Below, piece by piece: positions 1 to 5,362 of a stretch of 5,362 nucleotides of DNA. Numbering within the stretch: the stretch's first letter is position 1; each line of letters starts with the position of its first letter. The position numbers and the translations under genes were made by a program. The notes beneath the pieces were generated by a model, which saw nothing but the letters and a program-made list of their open reading frames with translations, had not been told where the DNA came from and made no database searches. Source of the stretch: an uncultured bacterium (GTDB lineage: Bacteria; DUMJ01); NCBI GenBank assembly GCA_937958695.1, contig CALGNK010000012.1:1-5362 (forward strand), given 5' to 3'.

Positions 1-188
1 ATAAGATATTTATAGTAGAGGTAAAAAGCTCTCCTGATAGGGGAGGTTACATAGAAAATTTTATAGAAAAGCTAAAGACATTACCAGAGTTTATACCAGA
101 TATAGAGAAATATAAGATAGTTCCTATATATGCAGGTCTAAGTATGGAAGAATCTACAATAGCACAGTTAACAAAGAACAATATCTAT
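1..188 (+). repeat. Long direct repeat, left copy
   Basis: Bases 1-188 align without gaps to 5175-5362. I count two mismatches: T47 versus G5221 (a synonymous Gly codon change) and G142 versus A5316 (Ser versus Asn). The match runs to both window edges, so the true repeat is longer than seen and may cover whole paralogous genes. The copies share orientation and are offset by 5174 bp. Confidence 0.97.
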
Positions 189-248
189 GCAATGATATTA
201 AAAGGAGATATACTAGAGATAGTAAACTTTGAAAAAGTTATAAGTTAA
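1..248 (+). CDS. PD-(D/E)XK nuclease-like protein, C-terminal part only (5' truncated by window edge)
   Basis: This is the last 81 complete codons of a gene that begins before the window; whole codons start at base 3 and a TAA stop is at 246-248. The visible protein starts KIFIVEVKSS, which holds the E-x-K pair of the PD-(D/E)XK nuclease fold. The preceding Asp of that motif lies outside the window but is present in the paralogue at 4715. After the motif comes a mixed helix/strand segment (YIENFIEKLK, then KIVPIYAGL) ending in NFEKVIS. Over the shared part it differs from the downstream copy by one residue (Ser for Asn in AGLSMEES), so it is almost certainly the same kind of protein: an N-terminal coiled coil followed by a nuclease-like domain, resembling the DUF3782-type family as I remember it. 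Enzymatic activity and biological role are unknown. No terminator-like hairpin is seen in the 43 nt before the next gene, so read-through is possible. Confidence 0.85.
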   Translation, partial: KIFIVEVKSSPDRGGYIENFIEKLKTLPEFIPDIEKYKIVPIYAGLSMEESTIAQLTKNNIYAMILKGDILEIVNFEKVIS

Positions 249-276
249 TTGACATTATTCTGTTCTTAATATCCTA

Positions 277-286
277 GAGGAGGTGG
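277..286 (+). promoter_or_regulatory. Strong Shine-Dalgarno that decides a TTG start
   Basis: GAGGAGGTGG is close to a perfect anti-16S match. Its AGGAGG core (278-283) ends 8 nt before TTG at 292, which is ideal spacing. The upstream in-frame GTG at 283 lies inside this element and cannot be served by it, so TTG 292 is the better start. Confidence 0.75.
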
Positions 287-291
287 TCTTA

Positions 292-2763
292 TTGAATTTT
301 CCCATCGTAAAGACAAATATAGCAAATAGCCAAAGGGTAGCAGTAATCTTAGCAGGCGGTAAGGGAACTAGGATGAAAGACCCAAATAGAAACAAGGTCT
401 GTTATCAAGTTGCAGGCATTCCAGTTATAAACCGTATTATTGAGACCTATAAGAACTGTGGGTTTCAGGATATTATGGTAGTTGTTGGATATAGATATGA
501 AGAGGTCATCTCCACAGTTGAGGAGATGTTTAACGATATAAATTTTGTTCTTCAAGAAAATCCTTTAGGAACTGGAGATGCGGTAAGATGCGCCTGTAGA
601 TATTTAGAATCTATAGGGTTTAATGGGACAGTATTTATCTCAGCAGGGGATAAGATTGTAGATGGAAATCTTTTAGTAGAGATGAGAGAGACATTTGAAT
701 CTAAAGATTATGACCTACTATTTGCTACCAGTATATCTAGTATTGGTGACTTTGGAAAAGTGATAAGAGACGAATCTGGAAAGATAATCGGTATAGTAGA
801 AGCCAAAGATGCAGAAATTATAAAGAAAGGAAACAATAAAAGACTCATAAGCCTATTGGAAAATTCCAATGAGACAAATCAATCTTTATATTTTATAAAG
901 GCACCCCTACTCTATAGAGCAATAACACATCTAAAAAGGGATAACGCCCAGAAAGAGGATTATATAACAGATATTATTGAAATCCTAGCTAAGTCTGGAG
1001 CCAAAATAGAGTCCTTTATTGTAAGTGATAAAGGTAAGATCTTGAGTTTTAATACCCCTTCAGAATTATTAGAGATAGAGATGTACTTCCAGAGAATAAA
1101 GATGAAGGAACTAAATGGAAATTTAAGAAATCCCAAAAATTACAAAAAGGTTAGTGACTGGATAGAACTTTTCAATAGGAGAAACCCAAAGTTGATAAGG
1201 GTTTTAAAAGACATATACAGAGATGACCCTGTTGTTATAGAAAACAAGATAAACAAGTATCTCCAGGTTCTTGAAGAGTTTGCTGAGAGATTTGGTCCTG
1301 AGAGGAAGGTTTTTATTGTAAGGTCTCCTGGGAGATTAAATATAATGGGACGCCATATAGATCACAGGGGAGGATCGGTAAATATTATAGCTATAGATAA
1401 AGAGATTATTATGGTAGCTGAATCAAGAGAGGATGACATAGTTAAACTTTATAACATTCAAGAAGAGAAATTCCCCCCAAGGGAATTTTCTATATCCCAA
1501 GAGATGTCTAAATTAGACTGGTCTAGCTGGACCAAAGCCATAAACAGCGAAAAATTTCGAGAGGAGCTCAATAAGAGTCTTGGAGATTGGTCAAACTATG
1601 TAAAGGCATCAGCACTGAAGATACAGGAGAGATTTAGGGATAAAAGGATACTAGGAATAAATGGATTAGTTCTAGGTGATATCCCCATAGGTTCTGGGTT
1701 AAGCTCTTCTTCTAGTATGGTGGTTGCTTCTGCAGAGGCAATTGTGCTAGCAAATCAACTTAATATCCCCCCTGAGGATTTTGTCCAGCTATGTGGTGAA
1801 GGAGAGTGGTATGTTGGAACTAGGGGAGGTGCTGGTGACCATGCAGCCATAAAGTTTGGTATAAAGGGTAACATCAGTCAGATAAGATTCTTTGAATTCG
1901 AATTTGTAGGTAGTGCTCCCCTACCAAGAGGTTACAGTATAGTCTTCTGCTATTCTCAAGAACAGGCAAAGAAGGCGGAGAATGCCAGAAATGTATTTAA
2001 TCAAAAGGTAGCATGTTATGAATTAGGCACTATGATACTAAAAAAGGCATTCCCGGAGCTTTCATCCAAGATAAGACACCTTAGAGATATAAATACCGAG
2101 ACATTGAATCTCCCTGAGTATGAAATATACGAGATGTTAAAATCCTTACCAGAAAGGATAACAAGAGAGGAGCTGTATCTTTTATTTGGAGATTCAGAGA
2201 AGTATGAACTTGACAGAATATTCTCTACTCATTCCGCGCCATTTGATGGGTATCCTATAAGAGGTGTATGCCTATTTGGTATATCTGAATGTGCAAGGAG
2301 CAAAGCCTGCTTAGAATTACTCAATAGAAAAGATTTAGAGACATTGGGAGAACTTATGAATATATCCCATAATGGGGATAGGGTCACAAGGCTCAATGAA
2401 TATGGAGAGAGGATCTTGCATATAAATGATGTATCGATAAACTATCTAAATAGACTTATAGAAGGTTCAAAAAGGTCTGGTGATAAAAGGTTCTCTATAA
2501 TGTATCAGAGTGGAGATTACGGTTGTAGCACATACAAGATTGATATGCTAGTAGATTTGGCAAATTCTGTCCCAGGTGTTTTAGGATCACAGGTAGCAGG
2601 AGCTGGCTTGGGAGGTTGTATAATGGTCCTATGTAAAAGCGAAAGCATAGAGCCTCTTAAAGAAACTCTCATAAAGCATTATTATGAACCATTCAAACTG
2701 GAGCCACTAATTGAAGAGGCTATACCCGTTAAGGGTTCAGGATATATAGAAGTTGATGAATAA
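292..2763 (+). CDS. Bifunctional sugar-1-phosphate nucleotidyltransferase / galactokinase-family (GHMP) sugar kinase
   Basis: This protein of 823 residues (TTG start; 826 if GTG 283 is used) fuses two enzymes. Residues about 15-265 are a GlmU-like nucleotidyltransferase. They contain the NTP-binding LAGGKGTRM (20-28), PLGTGDA (91-97), the metal-ligand candidate D120 in SAGDK, the segment FGKVIRD...GIVEAKDA (154-174), NAQKEDYITD (218-227) and N254, which sits where GlmU has its second metal ligand. A helical linker (about 265-335) follows. Residues about 336-823 are a GHMP kinase with a galactokinase signature GRLNIMGRHIDHRGG (347-361), the ATP-binding PIGSGLSSSSS (465-475), the catalytic Asp candidate D516 in GGAGDH, and motif 3 QVAGAGLGGC (767-776). 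The kinase half would phosphorylate C1 of a free sugar and the other half would attach a nucleotide, probably UMP given the GlmU resemblance, giving an NDP-sugar in the cytoplasm. The usual Glu of the sugar-binding motif is Arg354, so the substrate is probably not plain galactose. Stops TAA and TAG are adjacent (2761-2766). The two activities are well supported; the sugar is unknown. Confidence 0.9.
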   Translation: MNFPIVKTNIANSQRVAVILAGGKGTRMKDPNRNKVCYQVAGIPVINRIIETYKNCGFQDIMVVVGYRYEEVISTVEEMFNDINFVLQENPLGTGDAVRCACRYLESIGFNGTVFISAGDKIVDGNLLVEMRETFESKDYDLLFATSISSIGDFGKVIRDESGKIIGIVEAKDAEIIKKGNNKRLISLLENSNETNQSLYFIKAPLLYRAITHLKRDNAQKEDYITDIIEILAKSGAKIESFIVSDKGKILSFNTPSELLEIEMYFQRIKMKELNGNLRNPKNYKKVSDWIELFNRRNPKLIRVLKDIYRDDPVVIENKINKYLQVLEEFAERFGPERKVFIVRSPGRLNIMGRHIDHRGGSVNIIAIDKEIIMVAESREDDIVKLYNIQEEKFPPREFSISQEMSKLDWSSWTKAINSEKFREELNKSLGDWSNYVKASALKIQERFRDKRILGINGLVLGDIPIGSGLSSSSSMVVASAEAIVLANQLNIPPEDFVQLCGEGEWYVGTRGGAGDHAAIKFGIKGNISQIRFFEFEFVGSAPLPRGYSIVFCYSQEQAKKAENARNVFNQKVACYELGTMILKKAFPELSSKIRHLRDINTETLNLPEYEIYEMLKSLPERITREELYLLFGDSEKYELDRIFSTHSAPFDGYPIRGVCLFGISECARSKACLELLNRKDLETLGELMNISHNGDRVTRLNEYGERILHINDVSINYLNRLIEGSKRSGDKRFSIMYQSGDYGCSTYKIDMLVDLANSVPGVLGSQVAGAGLGGCIMVLCKSESIEPLKETLIKHYYEPFKLEPLIEEAIPVKGSGYIEVDE

Positions 2764-2772
2764 TAGATGAGA

Positions 2773-2783
2773 AAGGATGAGAG
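2773..2783 (+). promoter_or_regulatory. Ribosome binding site favouring ATG 2786 for the dehydrogenase
   Basis: AAAGGATGAGAG precedes ATG 2786, with the AAGGA core about 8 nt upstream. The earlier in-frame ATG at 2777 overlaps that core and has no comparable element at a workable distance. The choice changes only three N-terminal residues ahead of the Rossmann fold. Confidence 0.5.
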
Positions 2784-2785
2784 AT

Positions 2786-4066
2786 ATGAATCTAGAGAGA
2801 ATATCTATAGTTGGTTTAGGTTATGTAGGTTTACCCTTAGCAGTAGAGTTTGCTAAGGCAGGATTAACCGTATTTGGTATAGAGCAAAATCCAGTCAAGG
2901 TCGAAAAAATAAACAATGGAGAATCCTATATAGAAGATGTGGATAGCAAAGAACTGCTTAATGTTGTATCTTCTGGAAAACTTAAGGCTTATACAGAGTT
3001 TCATCCAGTTAAAGATTCAGATGCTATTGTTATATGTGTTCCTACCCCACTGACCATTCATAAAGAACCTGATATCTCTTATATAGTTAAGGTTACAACT
3101 GAGATATCTAAATTTTTAAAAAGAAGACAGCTAGTTGTCCTTGAAAGTACTACTTATCCTGGGACTACTGAGGAGGTTGTCCTTCCTATACTAGAGAAGA
3201 GTGGACTTAAGGCAGGAGAAGATTTTTATCTAGCATTTTCGCCAGAAAGGGTGGACCCTGGTAATAGAGAGTTTACTATGAGAGATATCCCTAAGGTGGT
3301 AGGTGGCATTAATAAAGAGTCAACTGAGCTAGCAGGAAAACTATACTCTTATATAACAGAGAAAGTATACCCTGTATCCTCTCCAAAGGTAGCAGAGATG
3401 GAAAAACTACTAGAAAACATCTTTAGGCTTGTAAATATATCATTTATAAACGAATTAGCTCTCCTCTGTCAGAGGATGAATATCGATATATGGGAGGTGA
3501 TATCCGCTGCATCAACAAAGCCGTATGGATTTATGCCCTTTTATCCAGGACCAGGACTAGGGGGCCACTGCATACCAATTGATCCATTCTATCTTTCTTG
3601 GAAGGCAAAGGAGTATGATTTCGATGTTAGATTTATAGAGTTGGCTGGTGAGATAAATGACTCTATGCCTTACTATATAGTAGATATGGTAATGAAAGCA
3701 CTAAATTCACATAAGAAAGCCCTTAATGGATCAAAGATCCTAGTAATAGGAGTGGCATATAAACCAAATATTGCTGATCCAAGAGAGTCTCCAGCATTAA
3801 AGATTATACCGGAACTTGAGAATTTAGGGGCTCTAGTAGAATACTACGACCCATACATAGGGGAGATAAAGATAAAGGATAAATTTTATAGGGGTATAGA
3901 ATTAACAGAAGATAAAGTTAAAGACTCAGACTGTATTCTTATTCTAGCTGATCACAATTGCATAGACTATAATCTCATCTATAACAATTCACAATTGATA
4001 GTAGATACAAGAAATGCCCTAAGGAAAAGAGGAATACAGATAGATGAAAAGGTAATAAGACTGTAG
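2786..4066 (+). CDS. UDP-N-acetylhexosamine 6-dehydrogenase, WbpA/WecC-like nucleotide-sugar dehydrogenase
   Basis: This is a 426-residue member of the UDP-glucose/UDP-HexNAc/GDP-mannose dehydrogenase family, at its usual length (429 residues if ATG 2777 is used). It performs a four-electron, NAD-dependent oxidation of the sugar C6 alcohol to a carboxylate in the cytoplasm. The N-terminal Rossmann fold starts VGLGYVGLPLA (9-19), followed by CVPTPLT, ESTTYPGTTEE and the middle-domain FSPERVDPGN, a form I associate with the WbpA/TviB UDP-HexNAc branch rather than UDP-glucose dehydrogenase. Conserved catalytic positions are present: K207 and N211 in EMEKLLEN, nucleophile Cys262 in GLGGHCIPIDP, and D266. 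The C-terminal UDP-binding domain has GVAYKPNIADPRESP. The gene starts 22 nt after the fusion gene and ends 21 nt before the acetyltransferase, so the three are probably cotranscribed. Family assignment is firm. The choice between UDP-GlcNAc and UDP-ManNAc (or GalNAc) is not settled by sequence, though the WbpD-like neighbour favours UDP-GlcNAc. Confidence 0.93.
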   Translation: MNLERISIVGLGYVGLPLAVEFAKAGLTVFGIEQNPVKVEKINNGESYIEDVDSKELLNVVSSGKLKAYTEFHPVKDSDAIVICVPTPLTIHKEPDISYIVKVTTEISKFLKRRQLVVLESTTYPGTTEEVVLPILEKSGLKAGEDFYLAFSPERVDPGNREFTMRDIPKVVGGINKESTELAGKLYSYITEKVYPVSSPKVAEMEKLLENIFRLVNISFINELALLCQRMNIDIWEVISAASTKPYGFMPFYPGPGLGGHCIPIDPFYLSWKAKEYDFDVRFIELAGEINDSMPYYIVDMVMKALNSHKKALNGSKILVIGVAYKPNIADPRESPALKIIPELENLGALVEYYDPYIGEIKIKDKFYRGIELTEDKVKDSDCILILADHNCIDYNLIYNNSQLIVDTRNALRKRGIQIDEKVIRL

Positions 4067-4087
4067 ATATATAGATGGAGGTATTCA

Positions 4088-4675
4088 ATGTCTAATACCA
4101 AGAATTACTTTGTCCATGAAAGTTCCTATATAGATGAGCTAGTAGAGATTGGAGAAGGAACCAAGATTTGGCATTTCTGCCACATACTTAAAAATGTTAC
4201 CATCGGCAAGAACTGTATCTTAGGTCAAAATGTAATGATCGGACCAAATGTAAAGATAGGTAATAATGTAAAGATACAGAATAATGTAAGCGTCTATGAA
4301 GGGGTAGAGATAGAAGATGATGTCTTCTGTGGTCCAAGTATGGTCTTTACAAATGTAATAAATCCAAGGGCTTTTATAGAGAGAAAACATGAGTTTAGAA
4401 AGACACTAGTAAAGAGAGGAGCTACTATAGGGGCAAATGCTACTATTGTTTGCGGGGTAACGATAGGAGAGTATGCACTTATTGGTGCAGGGGCAGTGGT
4501 AACAAGAGATGTTTTACCTTACGCTTTAGTAGTAGGAGTCCCAGCAAGACAGATTGGATGGGTATGTAAGTGTGGGACAACTTTAAAATTTGAAGAGAAT
4601 CTAGCAATATGTAAGTACTGTGGTAATGAATATAGATTAGAAGAAGGAAAACTTATTCCCATTAAGGAGAAGTAG
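4088..4675 (+). CDS. UDP-2-acetamido-3-amino-2,3-dideoxy-glucuronate N-acetyltransferase-like protein (WbpD/WlbB family, left-handed beta helix)
   Basis: This 195-residue protein has a ribosome site GGAGG (4077-4081) 6 nt before its ATG. Residues about 15-155 are hexapeptide repeats (for example [30 protein letters not shown]), the left-handed beta helix of trimeric acyl-CoA-dependent acetyltransferases. The insert [18 protein letters not shown] (86-103) followed by [18 protein letters not shown] is typical of WbpD/WlbB enzymes, which acetylate the 3-amino group of UDP-GlcNAc(3NH2)A. The end, [12 protein letters not shown], is the standard closing strand. It is followed by a tail with C160-x-C162 and C175-x2-C178, spaced like a zinc ribbon; I recall this tail in many family members. 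It would act downstream of the neighbouring dehydrogenase, but the oxidase and aminotransferase needed between them are absent here. The exact acceptor is inferred from the family and from gene order. Confidence 0.9.
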   Translation: MSNTKNYFVHESSYIDELVEIGEGTKIWHFCHILKNVTIGKNCILGQNVMIGPNVKIGNNVKIQNNVSVYEGVEIEDDVFCGPSMVFTNVINPRAFIERKHEFRKTLVKRGATIGANATIVCGVTIGEYALIGAGAVVTRDVLPYALVVGVPARQIGWVCKCGTTLKFEENLAICKYCGNEYRLEEGKLIPIKEK

Positions 4676-4683
4676 TGTATAAT
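4656..4683 (+). promoter_or_regulatory. Possible sigma-70-type promoter for the downstream nuclease-like gene
   Basis: A perfect TATAAT lies at 4678-4683, just after the acetyltransferase stop. With a 16-bp spacer, TTCCCA at 4656-4661 matches the -35 consensus at four of six positions. Transcription would start near 4690 and leave about 25 nt of leader containing the ribosome site AGAGGTG (4701-4707). AT-rich DNA gives such matches by chance, so this is tentative. Confidence 0.4.
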
Positions 4684-4714
4684 ATAACTGAAGATTTTTA
4701 AGAGGTGATTCTTA

Positions 4715-5362
4715 ATGGAAGAAAGACTAACAGCAATAGAAGAAAGGGTAGATAGATTAGAGAGCGTATTGGGTCAATTTATAGTGCAAACAAATATTAC
4801 TATAAAAAAGTTAGGAGAAGAGGTTACACGGTTAGGTAAGCAGTGGGAAGAGATGGGTAAGCAATGGGAAGAGATGAGTAAGCAGTGGGGAGAGATGGGT
4901 AAGCAATGGGGAGAGATGAGTAAGCAGTGGGGAGAGATGAGTAAGCAATGGGGAGAGATGGGTAAGCAGTGGGAAGAAGATAGAAAAGCAATGAATAAGC
5001 GTTGGGGCGAATTAGCCAATAAGATGGGAACATTAGTAGAGGATATATTCTTCCCATCATTTGATATAGTCTTGAAGAAATACTTTAATGTTACCCCAAG
5101 GCTTCTAACTCATACAGTTACATATAGAAAGAACGGTAAGATACTAGAGATAGATATACTAGCATATACAGAGGATAAGATATTTATAGTAGAGGTAAAA
5201 AGCTCTCCTGATAGGGGAGGGTACATAGAAAATTTTATAGAAAAGCTAAAGACATTACCAGAGTTTATACCAGATATAGAGAAATATAAGATAGTTCCTA
5301 TATATGCAGGTCTAAATATGGAAGAATCTACAATAGCACAGTTAACAAAGAACAATATCTAT
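4715..5362 (+). CDS. Coiled-coil PD-(D/E)XK nuclease-like protein (3' end cut by window edge)
   Basis: An open frame of 216 codons runs from ATG 4715 off the window end; the ribosome site AGAGGTG (4701-4707) is 7 nt upstream. Residues about 5-107 show a nearly continuous 3-4 apolar spacing expected of a coiled coil: L5, I8, V12, L15, L19, F22, then I30, L33, V37, L40, then the repeats. Residues 41-89 are seven tandem 7-residue units of the type GKQWGEM. Residues about 105-216 form the nuclease-like domain with E145-I-D147 (KILEIDILAY) followed by E160-V-K162 (IFIVEVKSS), the D...ExK arrangement of PD-(D/E)XK enzymes. The architecture resembles DUF3782-type proteins of unknown function. If it ends like its near-identical partner at 1-248, the full protein is 235 residues. 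There is no signal peptide or membrane segment. DNA cleavage is plausible from the motif but not demonstrated, and no linked defence or transposase gene is visible. Confidence 0.87.
   Translation, partial: MEERLTAIEERVDRLESVLGQFIVQTNITIKKLGEEVTRLGKQWEEMGKQWEEMSKQWGEMGKQWGEMSKQWGEMSKQWGEMGKQWEEDRKAMNKRWGELANKMGTLVEDIFFPSFDIVLKKYFNVTPRLLTHTVTYRKNGKILEIDILAYTEDKIFIVEVKSSPDRGGYIENFIEKLKTLPEFIPDIEKYKIVPIYAGLNMEESTIAQLTKNNIY
4835..4981 (+). repeat. In-frame tandem array of seven 21-bp units
   Basis: Seven contiguous 21-bp units of the form (G/A)GTAAGCA(G/A)TGGG(A/G)AGAGATG encode (G/S)KQW(E/G)EM, the last unit ending in Glu-Asp instead of Glu-Met. The Gln codon alternates strictly CAG, CAA, CAG, CAA, CAG, CAA, CAG. 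Units 3 and 5 are identical. Units 1, 2 and 7 carry GAA where units 3-6 carry GGA. The pattern suggests growth by 42-bp doublets. Confidence 0.95.
5175..5362 (+). repeat. Long direct repeat, right copy
   Basis: This is the partner of bases 1-188, identical at 186 of 188 positions and in the same orientation. It covers the nuclease-like domain from codon 154 (second base) to the window edge, and the repeat continues beyond what can be seen. Confidence 0.97.

Noticed and set aside
249-271. TTGACA at 249-254 as a -35 box for the fusion gene
   Set aside because: At the usual 17-bp spacing the sequence is TCCTAG, a poor -10, and the implied start site would fall past the ribosome site. The better TTAATA is only 11 bp away.
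349-555. Minus-strand open frame of 68 residues
   Set aside because: It is antisense to the nucleotidyltransferase domain of the fusion gene and has no supporting features.
4567-4663. Cys-rich tail of the acetyltransferase as a novel fusion domain
   Set aside because: The C-x-C...C-x2-C tail is, to my knowledge, common in this WbpD-like family, so it is described with the gene instead of as a novelty.
4835-4981. CRISPR-like array
   Set aside because: The 21-bp units are contiguous with no spacers, are not palindromic, and encode in-frame heptads of a protein.
4774-5060. Two overlapping minus-strand open frames rich in repeated Pro-Ser-Leu-Pro-like and Ser-Pro-His-Cys-Leu-like units
   Set aside because: They are antisense shadows of the 21-bp tandem array, which has no stops in several frames because it is repetitive. 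The + strand frame has a ribosome site, a catalytic motif and a close paralogue.
5110-5355. Minus-strand open frame of 81 residues
   Set aside because: It is antisense to the conserved nuclease-like domain, with no ribosome site or recognisable domain.
1-5362. Terminal direct repeat as an overlap artefact of a circular contig
   Set aside because: The two copies differ at two positions, and the left copy runs into a different position of the gene context than a simple wrap-around would need. Real paralogues are more likely, though only flanking sequence can exclude it fully.

Overview
The window comes from an AT-rich bacterium. Every complete gene is preceded by a purine-rich Shine-Dalgarno sequence. 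Arginine is encoded almost only by AGA/AGG, ATA is a common isoleucine codon, and the proteins are rich in Lys, Glu and Ile. Together these resemble low-GC thermophilic bacteria, but the sequence does not allow a species or phylum to be named. All visible genes lie on the + strand and are tightly packed.

Layout: (1) 1-248 is the 3' end of a gene whose product carries a PD-(D/E)XK nuclease-like ExK motif. (2) 292-2763 encodes a large fusion of a GlmU-like sugar-1-phosphate nucleotidyltransferase and a galactokinase-type GHMP sugar kinase. (3) 2786-4066 encodes a UDP-N-acetylhexosamine 6-dehydrogenase of the WbpA/WecC class. (4) 4088-4675 encodes a left-handed beta-helix N-acetyltransferase of the WbpD/WlbB class with a C-terminal Cys4 zinc-ribbon-like tail. 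(5) 4715 to the window end is a second PD-(D/E)XK gene, open at the 3' edge. It has a long predicted coiled coil containing seven tandem 7-residue repeats (21 bp each) with a Trp in every repeat.

Genes 2-4 form a compact cassette (gaps of about 21-22 nt) for making an activated, probably UDP-linked, N-acetylated uronic-acid-type sugar for surface polysaccharide or glycoprotein. The kinase/nucleotidyltransferase can turn a free sugar into sugar-1-phosphate and then NDP-sugar. The dehydrogenase makes a 6-carboxylate. The acetyltransferase normally acetylates a 3-amino group on a UDP-HexNAc uronate. The oxidase (WbpB-like) and aminotransferase (WbpE-like) that normally act between the last two are not in the window.

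The cassette lies between two nearly identical copies of the nuclease-like gene. Bases 1-188 and 5175-5362 match at 186 of 188 positions and run off both edges. This is a long direct repeat spaced 5174 bp apart, consistent with a recently duplicated or gene-converted family, and it could let the cassette be lost or amplified by recombination. The main points of interest are this arrangement, the Trp-rich heptad array, and the kinase/nucleotidyltransferase fusion, whose sugar-binding motif has an Arg where galactokinases have Glu.
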